Origin: Colimorpha sp045576855
GTDB lineage: Bacteria > Bacteroidota > Bacteroidia > Bacteroidales > P3
Direction of reading: 5' to 3'
Assembly: GCA_045576855.1 (NCBI GenBank)
Contig: JAZNHG010000001.1
Span: 1-39,989, forward strand
Length of the DNA stretch: 39,989 bases
The notes below the pieces were generated by a model. The model was given only the letters and a program-made list of their open reading frames with translations, had not been told where the DNA came from and made no database searches. Each line of letters opens with the position of its first letter. Positions within the stretch are counted from its first letter, which is position 1. Below, piece by piece: positions 8,644 to 17,549 of the stretch. The translations under genes were made by a program, and so were the position numbers.

Positions 8644-8824
8644 TTCAGTGTTCAGTGTGTAGTGTTCAGTGAGCAGTGTACATTGGGCAGTGTACTGTGG
8701 GCAGTGTTCTGTGTTTAGTGTGTTGCGTCGGCGTAAAGTGTTTAGTCTTAGGTTTGTATGACGTATGCGGCAGCCTCTTTCCCGCTGAAGACTGAACACT
8801 GCACACTGCACACTGAACACTGAC
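8644..8824. repeat. Inverted repeat array of CAGTGTTCAGTG words
   Basis: The left arm (about 8645-8735) repeats TCAGTGTTCAGTG, AGTGTTCAGTG and CAGTGTACTGTG. The right arm (about 8790-8824) is their complement, CTGAACACTGCACACTGC followed by ACACTGAACACTGA. The two can pair into a large hairpin. Similar AGTGTTTAGTGTTAAGTG words occur between the FKBP gene and adk (36588-36618), so the word family is dispersed. Confidence 0.75.
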
Positions 8825-9047
8825 CCGAAGGGGGTCATCCTACCACCAACGTACCATCAACCTACCACCATCCTACCACCATCCTACCATTTTAACATTT
8901 CGGAAGCCTTGTTAGACCGGCGTCGGACTGTCGACCATGTGGCCCTGCCGGATGGCAGTCGGCGGCATGCCGGGCGCATTCCCCATGCGATAGCGGCCGG
9001 TGGAGTGGCGCAGTTGACGGGGTGTTGAAAAAAAAAGCCCCTGCCGG

Positions 9048-9078
9048 TTGGCGGATTCAAAAGTATTTTGTATCTTTG
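9048..9078 (+). promoter_or_regulatory. Promoter of gyrA
   Basis: TTG at 9048-9050 and TATCTTTG at 9071-9078, 20 bases apart, match the Bacteroidota consensus and sit 66 bases before the gyrA start. Confidence 0.6.
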
Positions 9079-9144
9079 TATTTTGCAACCGGACTCAGGG
9101 TTGTGTATAATATATTAGAGTACAATAAGATATAAAGATAGCTA

Positions 9145-11706
9145 ATGGTATCCGACAACGAAAAAATCATCCGAGTCGACATCGAGCAGACGATGAAGTC
9201 GGCTTATATCGACTACGCCATGTCTGTCATCGTGGCGCGAGCGCTCCCCGATGTGCGGGATGGTTTCAAACCCGTGCACCGCCGCATCCTCTATTCGATG
9301 AACGAGAATGGCATCCTCTATAATACGCCCACCAAGAAAAGCGCACGCATTGTGGGTGATGTGATGGGTAAATACCACCCCCACGGCGATTCCAGTATCT
9401 ACGGCGCCTTGGTGCGCCTGGCACAAGACTGGTCGATGCGCTACACGCTGGTGGATGGCCAGGGCAACTTCGGCTCCATCGACGGCGACTCGCCTGCCGC
9501 CATGCGTTACACCGAGGCGCGTCTGAAACAAATCAGCAATGAATTGGTCGCCGATATCGACAAGGACACGGTGGACATGGTGCCCACCTACGACAACGAG
9601 GGTCAAGAGCCCTCGGTGCTCCCGGCCAAGATTCCCAATCTGCTCATCAACGGCAGCAACGGCATCGCCGTCGGCATGGCCACCAACATGCCCACCCACA
9701 ACCTGCGCGAGGTGCTGGACGGCTGCATGGCCTATATCGACAATCCCGACATCGACGTCGAAGGACTGATGCAATACGTCAAAGCCCCCGACTTCCCGCT
9801 GGGCGGCATCATCTATGGCTACAACGGTGTGCGCGAAGCCTACATGACCGGTCGCGGAAGCATCATCCTGCGTGCCGACACCGCCATAGAAGAGGACGCC
9901 AAAGGCCACAACGTCATCGTGGCAAGCACCATTCCCTACGGCGTCAACAAGAGCGAGATGATCAAGAAGACGGCCAACCTGGTGAAGGAAGGCAAGATAG
10001 AAGGCATCCTCGACATACGCGACGAGAGCGACAAGGACGGCATCCGTGTGGTCTATGTGCTGCGCAACGACGTGGTGCCCAACGTGATTTTGAACAAACT
10101 CTTCCAGTTCACCGAACTGCAGTCGAGCTTCGCCGTCAACAATATCGCCCTCGTGCACGGCCGTCCGCAGCTGCTGAACCTGCGGGAACTTATCAAGTAC
10201 TTCATCGAGCATCGCGAGGAGGTGGTCACACGTCGCACCCGCTTCGATATGGCCGAGGCCGAGAAGCGCGCCCACATACTGGCCGGATTGCTCCGTGCCA
10301 TCGACATTATCGACGAGATAGTGGCCCTCATCCGTGCCAGCAAGACACCCGACGAGGCGCGCCAGGGACTGGTGGACCGCTATCAGTTCAGCGACCTGCA
10401 GGCCCGCGCCATCGTCGACATGCGTCTGGCCCAGCTCACCGGTCTGCAGCATCAGAAGCTGCAAGACGAATACGACGAGAAGATGCGCTTCATCGAACGC
10501 TGCAAGCAAATCCTGGGCGACCACTCCGTGCTGATGCAGGTAATCAAGGACGAGCTGCAGGAACTGCGCGACAAATACGGCGACGACCGTCGCACCGCCA
10601 TCAAGTACGACGCCGCCGGCTTCCGCATCGAAGACACCATCCCCGACGAGCAGGTGGTCATCACCATCAGCCACAAGGGCTACATCAAGCGTACCCCCCT
10701 GGCCGAATACCGCACGCAAAGCCGCGGCGGCGTCGGCTCGAAGGGCAGCGCCGTGCGCAGCGAAGACTTCGTGGAGCATATCTTCACCTGCACCAACCAC
10801 AACTACCTGCTCCTCTTCACCGAGAAGGGCCGCTGCTACTGGATGCGTGCTTTCGAGGTGCCGGAGGGCGAGCGCAACACCAAGGGACGCCCCATCCTCA
10901 ACTGTATCAATATCGAGCCCGACGACAAGGTGAAGGCTTACGTCAATGTAGAGACCCTTAGTGACCCCGAATATGTGGGCAACCACTACATCGTCATGTG
11001 CACCCGCAACGGTATTGTCAAGAAGACCTCGCTCGAGGCATATTCGCGTCCGCGCACCAACGGTATCATAGCCGTGGGTATCCGCGAGGGCGACGAACTG
11101 CTCACCGCCCGCCTCACCGACGGCGAGAGCTACATGCTCATCGCCTCGAAGAAGGGCAAGGTGATGGTATGCCCCGAGAAAGAGTTCCGCGCCATGGGCC
11201 GTGGCGCCTCGGGCGTCAAGGGTATGGACCTCGACGGCGACGACGATGCCGCCATCGACATGCTCTGCCTCCCCTCCGAGGACGAGAATCTGCTGGTGGT
11301 CACCGAGCATGGCTACGGCAAACAGTCGCAGCTGAAATACGAGCCGGAGAAGAACCTCGGCTACCGTCCCACCCATCGCGGCGGCAAGGGCGTCAAGGCC
11401 ATGCAGCTCACCGAGAAGACGGGCCCGCTGGTGGCGGTCACCAATGTCACCAACGACCACGACCTGATGATTATCAACCGCAGCGGCATCACCATCCGAA
11501 TGAAGGTGGCCGACCTGCGCGTGCTTGGGCGCAACACCCAGGGCGTCAAGCTTATCGACCTGCGCGGCAAGGACTATATAGCCTCCATCACCAAGGTGCC
11601 CACCGACGATGAGGAAGAGTCCGCCACCGACACCGAGAATATTCCCGAGGCTGAAAATATTCAACCCGACAGCAATAATACCGCTACAGAGGATACTAAA
11701 GAGTAA
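9145..11706 (+). CDS. gyrA: DNA gyrase subunit A
   Basis: The 853-residue product aligns without offset to E. coli GyrA over the breakage-reunion domain: catalytic Tyr122 in AAMRYTE, and a quinolone region GKYHPHGDSSIYG with Ser83 and, unusually, Gly at position 87. Six C-terminal beta-pinwheel blades follow. The first has QSRGGVG (about residues 529-535) in place of the canonical GyrA box QRRGGKG, and I believe this variant is usual in Bacteroidota. An acidic tail ends the protein. With GyrB it introduces negative supercoils using ATP. It lies behind its own promoter and is followed 33 bases later by a TPR gene. Confidence 0.98.
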   Translation: MVSDNEKIIRVDIEQTMKSAYIDYAMSVIVARALPDVRDGFKPVHRRILYSMNENGILYNTPTKKSARIVGDVMGKYHPHGDSSIYGALVRLAQDWSMRYTLVDGQGNFGSIDGDSPAAMRYTEARLKQISNELVADIDKDTVDMVPTYDNEGQEPSVLPAKIPNLLINGSNGIAVGMATNMPTHNLREVLDGCMAYIDNPDIDVEGLMQYVKAPDFPLGGIIYGYNGVREAYMTGRGSIILRADTAIEEDAKGHNVIVASTIPYGVNKSEMIKKTANLVKEGKIEGILDIRDESDKDGIRVVYVLRNDVVPNVILNKLFQFTELQSSFAVNNIALVHGRPQLLNLRELIKYFIEHREEVVTRRTRFDMAEAEKRAHILAGLLRAIDIIDEIVALIRASKTPDEARQGLVDRYQFSDLQARAIVDMRLAQLTGLQHQKLQDEYDEKMRFIERCKQILGDHSVLMQVIKDELQELRDKYGDDRRTAIKYDAAGFRIEDTIPDEQVVITISHKGYIKRTPLAEYRTQSRGGVGSKGSAVRSEDFVEHIFTCTNHNYLLLFTEKGRCYWMRAFEVPEGERNTKGRPILNCINIEPDDKVKAYVNVETLSDPEYVGNHYIVMCTRNGIVKKTSLEAYSRPRTNGIIAVGIREGDELLTARLTDGESYMLIASKKGKVMVCPEKEFRAMGRGASGVKGMDLDGDDDAAIDMLCLPSEDENLLVVTEHGYGKQSQLKYEPEKNLGYRPTHRGGKGVKAMQLTEKTGPLVAVTNVTNDHDLMIINRSGITIRMKVADLRVLGRNTQGVKLIDLRGKDYIASITKVPTDDEEESATDTENIPEAENIQPDSNNTATEDTKE

Positions 11707-11739
11707 ACATAAACGATTAACCTATAAAACAACAAAGAT

Positions 11740-12990
11740 ATGAAGATCAAGAAACTTGTCATGACCGCAGCTCTGATGGCTGCCACTATGGGGCTCAGCG
11801 CCCAGTCTCTGATGGTCGAAAGCGCCGTGCAGGATCTCCGCAAGGGCTCGCTGAAGAAGGCCAAGACCGAGATTGACGCTGCCGCTGTGCATGAGAAAAC
11901 CAAAGAAGATGCCAAGACATGGTACTACCGTGCCTTGATCTACTCCGAAATCGGCCGCGATGCCTCGCAGGCAAAGCCCAAATACAAAGGACTGGCCCCC
12001 GACTGGGCAGACCGTGCCTACGAGTCCGCTATGGAATGCAAACGCCTCGACACCAAGAACGATGGCGAATACCAGAAGGGTCTTGTGTCGGTTTTCAGCA
12101 CTGTGGGATACGATTTCTACAACCGCTCGCGTGCCTTGTTCAACGAACAGAAGTACACTGAGGCTATGAACGTGGCAGCTCGCGCCGCCGAAATGTACAA
12201 CAATGCCGGCGAGACCAGCGGCCAGTTCGACAACGCCAGCGAGGCTCTCTTTGTGGCAGGTCTGAGTGCTGTGGCCGCCCACGACACCGCCAGCATCAAG
12301 AAATACTTCAACCAGCTGATGCGCAAGCGCACCGACAAGGAGCAGGTCTACACCTACCTCTTCAATGTCTACAAGGCGGAGGGCAATATGGACCAGGCTA
12401 TGAAGGTCGCCTCCAACTATCAGAAGTTCCAGAAGAACAACTATAAATCCTACCTGCTGCTGGCCGAGGGTTACATCCTCAACCAGAACTTCGACAAGGG
12501 TAAGGAGGTCATCGAGCAGGCGCTCGTGCTCACCCGCGACAGTGCCAACATCTATCCCGAGCTGCTGACCGCCGCTGCCGACCTGCTGCAGCGTACCAAC
12601 GATATCGAAGGCGCCAAGGTGAAGTACCAGGAGTCGCTGACCCTGAAGCCGGTCCAGTTCGGTGCCAACTTCGGTATGGGCCAGATGTACTACAATGGTG
12701 CCGTCGACAAACTGCAGTCCGCCCCCGAGCCCGACCCCTTCAACGAGGAGACCATCGCACTGGCATCCAAGCTTGAAGAGGAGGCCAAGGCCCTCTTTGC
12801 CGAGTCCATCACCTATCTGGAAAAGGCTGTCCAGTACATCGACAATCTGCCCGAGGGTCAGGAGAAGCAGGCACAGCGCCCCAATCTGGGTTCAGCCCTC
12901 AGCGCCCTCAGCACGGCTTATGCCCGCGTGGAACGCTACGAGGAGTCCAAAGCCGCCCGCCAGCGCTTCGAGTCGCTGCTCAACCAGTAA
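11740..12990 (+). CDS. Exported tetratricopeptide-repeat protein
   Basis: 416 residues. A signal peptide (about 1-22, ending GLSAQ) is followed by helical repeats with TPR signatures, such as KTWYYRALIYSEIG (about 60-73), NVYKAEGNMDQAMKVASNY, YILNQNFDKGKEVIEQAL and LLQRTNDIEGAKVKYQESL. It is predicted to be periplasmic, probably a scaffold for protein contacts; no enzymatic motif is seen. It lies only 33 bases after gyrA and ends just before a strong terminator, so the two genes probably share a transcript. The biological link with gyrase is unclear. Confidence 0.85.
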   Translation: MKIKKLVMTAALMAATMGLSAQSLMVESAVQDLRKGSLKKAKTEIDAAAVHEKTKEDAKTWYYRALIYSEIGRDASQAKPKYKGLAPDWADRAYESAMECKRLDTKNDGEYQKGLVSVFSTVGYDFYNRSRALFNEQKYTEAMNVAARAAEMYNNAGETSGQFDNASEALFVAGLSAVAAHDTASIKKYFNQLMRKRTDKEQVYTYLFNVYKAEGNMDQAMKVASNYQKFQKNNYKSYLLLAEGYILNQNFDKGKEVIEQALVLTRDSANIYPELLTAAADLLQRTNDIEGAKVKYQESLTLKPVQFGANFGMGQMYYNGAVDKLQSAPEPDPFNEETIALASKLEEEAKALFAESITYLEKAVQYIDNLPEGQEKQAQRPNLGSALSALSTAYARVERYEESKAARQRFESLLNQ

Positions 12991-13014
12991 TTCGCCTGTC
13001 TGGCATACAAACAC

Positions 13015-13045
13015 AAGGCCGACCGTGAGGTCGGCCTTTTTTTAT
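13015..13045 (+). terminator. Rho-independent terminator after gyrA-TPR
   Basis: A perfect 10-bp stem (AAGGCCGACC at 13015-13024 and GGTCGGCCTT at 13029-13038) encloses the loop GTGA and is followed by TTTTTATT. Confidence 0.93.
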
Positions 13046-13087
13046 TGTATTATACAATAATATGTGCCGAAACGAGTTATTAGAAAC

Positions 13088-15505
13088 GTGAAAAAACTAG
13101 CGGCATATCTATTGCTGACTCTCTCTGCTCTGGCGGTTGCTGCGCAGGGTGTGGTGGAGGGAACGGTGACCGACTCGCTGACAGGCGAGCCGTTGCAATA
13201 CGCCGCCGTGGCCATCTCTGGCCGGGCCCGTGGCACCAGTACCGACCTTCAGGGCCACTACCGTCTGCAAGTGGCTACCGCCGACAGCATCACTTTGCTT
13301 TATTCTTTCGTGGGCTACAAGACCGCACAGCTGCGTATGGCCGTGAAGGGAGATACCCGTGTGGATGTGCGTCTGCGCCCTGCAGCCCAGCAACTCGACG
13401 GTGTGGAAATCGTGGACGACAAGGTTCGTCAGAGCAGCTTCACTCCCATCGGTGTGGAGAAGCTGGACGATGCGGTAGGCCCCACCGGTGGTGTGGAGGG
13501 TTTGGTGAAGATGTTGCCCGATGTGCAGTCCAACAACGAGCTCTCCAGCCAGTATTCGGTGCGCGGTGGCTCGTTCGACGAGAATCTGGTGTACATCAAC
13601 GGAGTAGAGGTGTTCCGCCCGATGCTGATACGTAGCGCGCAACAGGAGGGTATGAGTATTATCAACCCCGACCTGGTGAGCTATATCCTCTTCTCGCCCG
13701 GCGGATTCGATGCCACCTATGGCGACAAGATGTCGTCGGTGCTGGACATCACCTACAGCCGCCCCAGCGACTTCGGTGGCCGGGTGAGCATCAGCCTTCT
13801 GGGCGGTAGCGCCAGCGTGCAGGGCAGGGCAGGGGAGCGCCTCAGTTATGCTCTGGCCTTGCGGCAACATAGCAATCGCTACCTGCTTGGCAGCCTGGAC
13901 ACCAAGGGCAGCTACAGCACCAGCTATACAGACCTGCAGGCACTACTCGGTTACCGCGTCAGCAACAGCCTGGACCTCGGACTGTTGGCCCTGGTCACGC
14001 GCAATGTTTATGGCCTGGTTCCGGAGAGTCAGACCACCACCTTTGGCGGTTTTATGATGCCGCTGTCGCTGCGCGTCTACTTCGACGGGCAGGAGCAGGA
14101 CCGCTACAATACGCTGCTTGGTGCCCTGACGGCCGATTGGCGTCCCGGCGACGACTGGCGCCTGCATGGCAGTCTGGCTGTGCAACATATCGCAGAAATA
14201 GAGAGTTACGACGTGCAGAGCCAGTACTTCCTCTACGAGTTGGCTATGGGCGAGACCGCTGGCGACACGGTGATGTTCGACCGCGGCGTGGGCACTTTTC
14301 TCGAGCATGCCCGCAACCGTTTGGCTACCGACATCCTGGCCCTTGATGTGCGCGCCACACGCTACGCCCTTTTGGGCAGTTGGCAGCTGGGTGCCAAGCT
14401 GCAGCTGGAGCAGATAGACGACCACCTGCGCGAGTGGCGCTGGGTCGACTCGGCCGGCTATGCGCTGCCGGCCACCTTCTATCCCTTTGGCGACAGCAGC
14501 AACATGCCCGTCAATCCGATGCTGCAGAGTTTCGCCACCGCCGACAATAGTATGCGCACACTGCGTGGGGCCGCCTTTGTGCAGCGCGATGTCAACTTCA
14601 CCACGGCCCACGGTGACGATATCAGTCTGGTGGCAGGACTCCGGGCTCAGTTCTATAGCAACTCGCTCGCCGACGCCCCCCGTGCGATGGTCAGCCCGCG
14701 CCTGAGCGGCAGCTTCAAACCCCACGGCCGGCGCGACCTGCTCTTCCGCCTGGCGGCCGGCATCTACCAGCAGGCTCCATTCTACCGCGAATATCGCCGC
14801 ACCGACGGCACCCTGGCCCCCAATCTCGACCCCCAGGTGTCCTACCAGGCGATGGGCACCGCCGACTGGCGCTTCCGGCTCTGGCAGCGTCCCTTCACCC
14901 TCACAGCCGATCTCTACTATAAATACATCACCGGCCTCATTCCTTACACCGTCGACAACCTGCGCCTGCGCTACCAGCCCGACCTCGAGGCGGTGGCCTA
15001 TGCCGCGGGACTCAGCGTGAGACTGAACGGCGAGCTGGTGGAGGGTCTCGAGTCGTGGGCCAGCCTCTCGCTGATGCAGACCCAGGAGGATATCGCCGGC
15101 GACAGCCTCGGATGGTTGGCACGCCCCACCGACCAGCGGCTGAGTTTCAAACTCTTCCTGCAAGACAACCTGCCTGCCATCCCCTGGTGGCGTATGAGCC
15201 TCAGTTTGGTCTTCGGCAGCGGCACCCCGGTGTCGCGCGCTGGCGCCACAGTCTACCGCCTGCCAGCCTACTATCGCGTGGACTGGGGCAACACCGTGCA
15301 GCTGAAGCAGTTCGAACGGCTGAAACACAGCCGCCTGCTACGCCATGTAGACGACGTGCAGGTGGGGGTGGAGGTGTTCAACCTCTTCAATTTCCGCAAC
15401 GTGGTTTCCTACCTCTGGGTGGCCGACTACAACAATATCTATTACCCCGTGCCCAATTACTTGACGGCACGCCAATTGAACCTGAAAGTAACCGTACTCT
15501 TCTGA
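13088..15505 (+). CDS. TonB-dependent receptor with carboxypeptidase-regulatory domain
   Basis: About 805 residues from the GTG at 13088; a GTG at 13064 would add eight. I prefer 13088 because it places KKLAAYLLLTLSALAVAAQ at the very N-terminus as a signal peptide. Next comes a CarboxypepD_reg-like domain (VVEGTVTDSLTGEPLQYAAV through GYKTAQLR). A plug domain follows with a QYSVRGGSFDENLVYINGVEV motif and SPGGFDATYGDKMSSVLDI, then a 22-strand-type barrel ending LNLKVTVLF. It is an outer-membrane importer powered by TonB; the substrate cannot be told and no SusD partner is present. Its stop overlaps the start of the M16 homologue by one base. A small palindrome (ATTGTATTATACAAT, 13044-13058) precedes the start. 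Confidence 0.9.
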   Translation: MKKLAAYLLLTLSALAVAAQGVVEGTVTDSLTGEPLQYAAVAISGRARGTSTDLQGHYRLQVATADSITLLYSFVGYKTAQLRMAVKGDTRVDVRLRPAAQQLDGVEIVDDKVRQSSFTPIGVEKLDDAVGPTGGVEGLVKMLPDVQSNNELSSQYSVRGGSFDENLVYINGVEVFRPMLIRSAQQEGMSIINPDLVSYILFSPGGFDATYGDKMSSVLDITYSRPSDFGGRVSISLLGGSASVQGRAGERLSYALALRQHSNRYLLGSLDTKGSYSTSYTDLQALLGYRVSNSLDLGLLALVTRNVYGLVPESQTTTFGGFMMPLSLRVYFDGQEQDRYNTLLGALTADWRPGDDWRLHGSLAVQHIAEIESYDVQSQYFLYELAMGETAGDTVMFDRGVGTFLEHARNRLATDILALDVRATRYALLGSWQLGAKLQLEQIDDHLREWRWVDSAGYALPATFYPFGDSSNMPVNPMLQSFATADNSMRTLRGAAFVQRDVNFTTAHGDDISLVAGLRAQFYSNSLADAPRAMVSPRLSGSFKPHGRRDLLFRLAAGIYQQAPFYREYRRTDGTLAPNLDPQVSYQAMGTADWRFRLWQRPFTLTADLYYKYITGLIPYTVDNLRLRYQPDLEAVAYAAGLSVRLNGELVEGLESWASLSLMQTQEDIAGDSLGWLARPTDQRLSFKLFLQDNLPAIPWWRMSLSLVFGSGTPVSRAGATVYRLPAYYRVDWGNTVQLKQFERLKHSRLLRHVDDVQVGVEVFNLFNFRNVVSYLWVADYNNIYYPVPNYLTARQLNLKVTVLF

Positions 15506-16749
15506 TGATCAGTATTCCTGCAACCGATACGCTGCTGCCGCGCTGGCACACACTGCCCGACGGCACGCGGATGCCCTATTTTCACAGCTCCGGCACCGAG
15601 ATGCTGAAGCTGGACATCGTGAGTGAGGCCGGCTCCGCCTATCAGCCCCAGCTGCTCTGCGCCGCCGCGGCCAACCGGCTCCATACCGTGGCATCGGCCG
15701 AGATGGATGCCGCACAGGTGGCTGAGTTTATGGACTATCGCGGCGTGGTGGTGGAGCATAACCCCGATGTGCTGACGGCTACGACCACCTTCTACTGCCT
15801 GCGGCGCCATTTTGCCGAGCTGCTGCCCGTCGTGCAGCGTCTGCTTGTGGCCCCGGCATTCCCGCAGGCCGACTTCGACTCCTACATGCAACGCCGCCGC
15901 CACGAGCTGATGGCCACCCGGCAGAAGTCGGTCGACATGGCACGCCGTATCTTCTATCAGTCCCTTTTCGGCCCCAACCATCCGTTAGGAATCTATGCCG
16001 ACCCCGAAGCGGCCGACCGGCTGCAACGACAGACGGTGGCCGACTATTTCGCGCAGCGCTATGCACAGCGCGGGGTGGTACTGGCTGGCAATGTGGACGA
16101 TGAGTTGTTGGACGCCGCAGCCGCACTGGTTGCGCACGGCACTGTGGGGCAGCAGCGGATAGAGAGCCTGGCCTCCGACGTGAGCCGTCCGGCCCAGTCG
16201 CAGGTCGAATGTCCCATACCCGGAGCGGTGCAGACCACCGTGCGGGTGGGACGCCTGCTGCCGTTCGCCTGGGACGACCCCGACTATGCCGACTTCATGC
16301 TGCTCGTCACCCTGCTGGGCGGATACTTCGGCTCGCGGCTGATGGGCAACCTGCGCGAGGACAAGGGCTACACCTATGGAGTGGCAGCCCGCACGCAGAT
16401 TTATCGCGGCACCATAGTCTTCTACATCACCGCCGACGTGGCTGCCGGCACAGCGGCCGACAGCATGGAGCAGATACGCCTCGAACTGCGTCGGCTGGTG
16501 GATAATCCCGTGAGCGACGACGAGTTGCAGATGGTGTGCAACGTGATGGCGGGCGATTTCATCCGCTCGGTCGATGGCGTATTCGAACGTTCCGAGCGCT
16601 TCATCCAGATGCAGGCCACCGACGTCGACGAGCGGCTGACCGACAATCTGCGTGCCGCCCTGACCACTGTCACCCCTGCCCGGCTGCAGCAGTTGGCCCG
16701 TCGGCTACTGGACCCGGACGCCATGCTCTACTGCCGGGCCGGCGCCTGA
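15505..16749 (+). CDS. M16-family peptidase homologue lacking the zinc site
   Basis: 414 residues, starting at the ATG in TGATG that overlaps the receptor stop. The fold-level pattern is M16 (pitrilysin/processing peptidase). The C-terminal half has GGYFGSRLMGNLREDKGYTYGV (about 271-292), the R/Y signature of non-catalytic M16 subunits, and the N-terminal half aligns around GVVVEHNPDVLTATTTFYC. The inverted zinc motif HxxEH should fall near residues 45-60, but the sequence there is QPQLLCAAAANRLHTVAS, with no such site. It has no signal peptide. M16 enzymes often work as an active/inactive pair, and no active partner lies nearby. The one-base overlap suggests coupled production with the receptor. 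Family assignment is strong; function is inference. Confidence 0.85.
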   Translation: MISIPATDTLLPRWHTLPDGTRMPYFHSSGTEMLKLDIVSEAGSAYQPQLLCAAAANRLHTVASAEMDAAQVAEFMDYRGVVVEHNPDVLTATTTFYCLRRHFAELLPVVQRLLVAPAFPQADFDSYMQRRRHELMATRQKSVDMARRIFYQSLFGPNHPLGIYADPEAADRLQRQTVADYFAQRYAQRGVVLAGNVDDELLDAAAALVAHGTVGQQRIESLASDVSRPAQSQVECPIPGAVQTTVRVGRLLPFAWDDPDYADFMLLVTLLGGYFGSRLMGNLREDKGYTYGVAARTQIYRGTIVFYITADVAAGTAADSMEQIRLELRRLVDNPVSDDELQMVCNVMAGDFIRSVDGVFERSERFIQMQATDVDERLTDNLRAALTTVTPARLQQLARRLLDPDAMLYCRAGA

Positions 16750-16808
16750 CCCACCCGACGACGCACCCTTCCGCGCCGTCGCCATCCCATCGTTTCCATT
16801 ACAAAGAC

Positions 16809-16840
16809 ACTCCGCAGGGGGGACCGTGACCCTGCGGAGT
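16809..16840 (+). terminator. Probable terminator after the M16 homologue
   Basis: An 11-bp perfect stem, ACTCCGCAGGG (16809-16819) with CCCTGCGGAGT (16830-16840), lies 60 bases after the stop. The following CCCCTTTG is only weakly T-rich, so it may act as a 3' stabilising hairpin instead. Confidence 0.6.
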
Positions 16841-16860
16841 CCCCTTTGCGTACTATATTC

Positions 16861-16974
16861 AACTACCATTCGCCTTACATTCCCCTACTATACTACTACT
16901 CATCTCCTACTCGGGTAGTCGATGAGTAGTCGATGGGTAGGCGTATAGTAGGAGATGAGTAGGAGATGGTAGTT
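16861..16974. repeat. Inverted repeat of ACTACTCATCTCCTAC words
   Basis: Outer arms AACTACCAT (16861-16869) and ATGGTAGTT (16966-16974) are exact complements. Inside, ACTACTCATCTCCTAC faces GTAGGAGATGAGTAG, and a further TCGGGTAGTCGATGAGTAG lies at the centre. The spacer can fold into a long, nearly continuous hairpin. Confidence 0.75.
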
Positions 16975-17084
16975 GGAGAACCTCACTTTGTGTGGGTTAC
17001 GAGGGGTGCTTTTTCGCTTTTCGGGACGGGTTTGTGATTTTTTGAACGCGTTTTAGTACGTTTTTTGGGGAGCGTTTGTTGCCG

Positions 17085-17127
17085 CAGGGGGCAAAAAGAA
17101 AAGCCGTGAGCTTGCGCCCACGGCTTG
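17085..17127 (-). terminator. Terminator of the pyr operon
   Basis: Read on the minus strand: AAGCCGTGGGC, a short loop, then GCTCACGGCTT followed by TTCTTTTTG. The stem spans 17101-17126. It sits 30 bases after the last gene of the minus-strand operon. Confidence 0.8.
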
Positions 17128-17156
17128 TTGTGTTGGTCGGAAATGGGGGGTGACGG

Positions 17157-17549
17157 TCAGGCGTTCTGCTGGCGGCGACGCCGTTCGCTGTTGACGAAGC
17201 GCACCAGAGCCACGGTCTCGAAGACAAGGCTGACGGCATAGCCTATGCAGAAGGTCAGGGTGAAGAGGCGCGCGTGGCTGGTGTGGTTGAGCAGATAGAT
17301 GGCCAGCACCACGATGTGAATCAGCAGCACGCCCACCACTGTGCCGAGGAAGACCTGGATGAAGGTGCGTGGCGAACGGTGCATGGCATGGGTCACCAGC
17401 CAGTGCTGCACGCCGCATACAACGCCGAAGTACAGCGCCAGCAGCGGCATCACGGGCAGATAGTGCTCCGGAGCCCACCACATGATGCCGAAGGCGGCCA
17501 GCACCATGAGCAGTGTCACGGCCAGCAGCGAGATTAGATAGCGTCTCAT
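17157..17549 (-). CDS. Small four-helix integral membrane protein, unknown function
   Basis: 130 residues with four predicted membrane segments (about 5-24, 31-50, 66-88 and 96-117) and a basic tail (SERRRRQQNA) that should face the cytoplasm. The start overlaps the pyrI stop by one base (TAATG), so it is translated with pyrI. I do not recognise the family. His-rich features (QHWLVTHAMHRS) lie in the second loop. Being last in an operon with pyrB-pyrI does not by itself imply a pyrimidine role. Confidence 0.75.
   Translation of the reverse strand: MRRYLISLLAVTLLMVLAAFGIMWWAPEHYLPVMPLLALYFGVVCGVQHWLVTHAMHRSPRTFIQVFLGTVVGVLLIHIVVLAIYLLNHTSHARLFTLTFCIGYAVSLVFETVALVRFVNSERRRRQQNA

Larger units (their letters stand above)
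8446..9144. other. Divergent clpC-gyrA intergenic region
   Basis: About 700 bases without a credible gene. It contains the two divergent promoters, an inverted CAGTGTTCAGTG-type repeat (8644-8824), and a run of CCTACCACCAT-like words (about 8838-8892). The last is a degenerate tandem repeat of 10-11 bases. The rest (8893-9046) shows nothing recognisable. Confidence 0.7.
16750..17156. other. Intergenic region between convergent genes
   Basis: No gene is seen. It holds a GC hairpin (16809-16840), an inverted array of CTACTA/CATCTCCTAC words (16861-16974) and a terminator serving the minus-strand operon (17085-17127). Confidence 0.7.

Noticed and set aside
8641..8838. 65-codon minus-strand frame
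   Set aside because: It reads the inverted CAGTGTTCAGTG repeat and has no independent support.
9142..11664. 840-codon open frame on the minus strand
   Set aside because: It is antisense to gyrA; the Val/His/Leu-rich translation is the mirror of a GC-rich coding sequence, with no family pattern.
13943..15328. 461-codon minus-strand frame
   Set aside because: It is antisense to the TonB-dependent receptor, whose domains are unmistakable.
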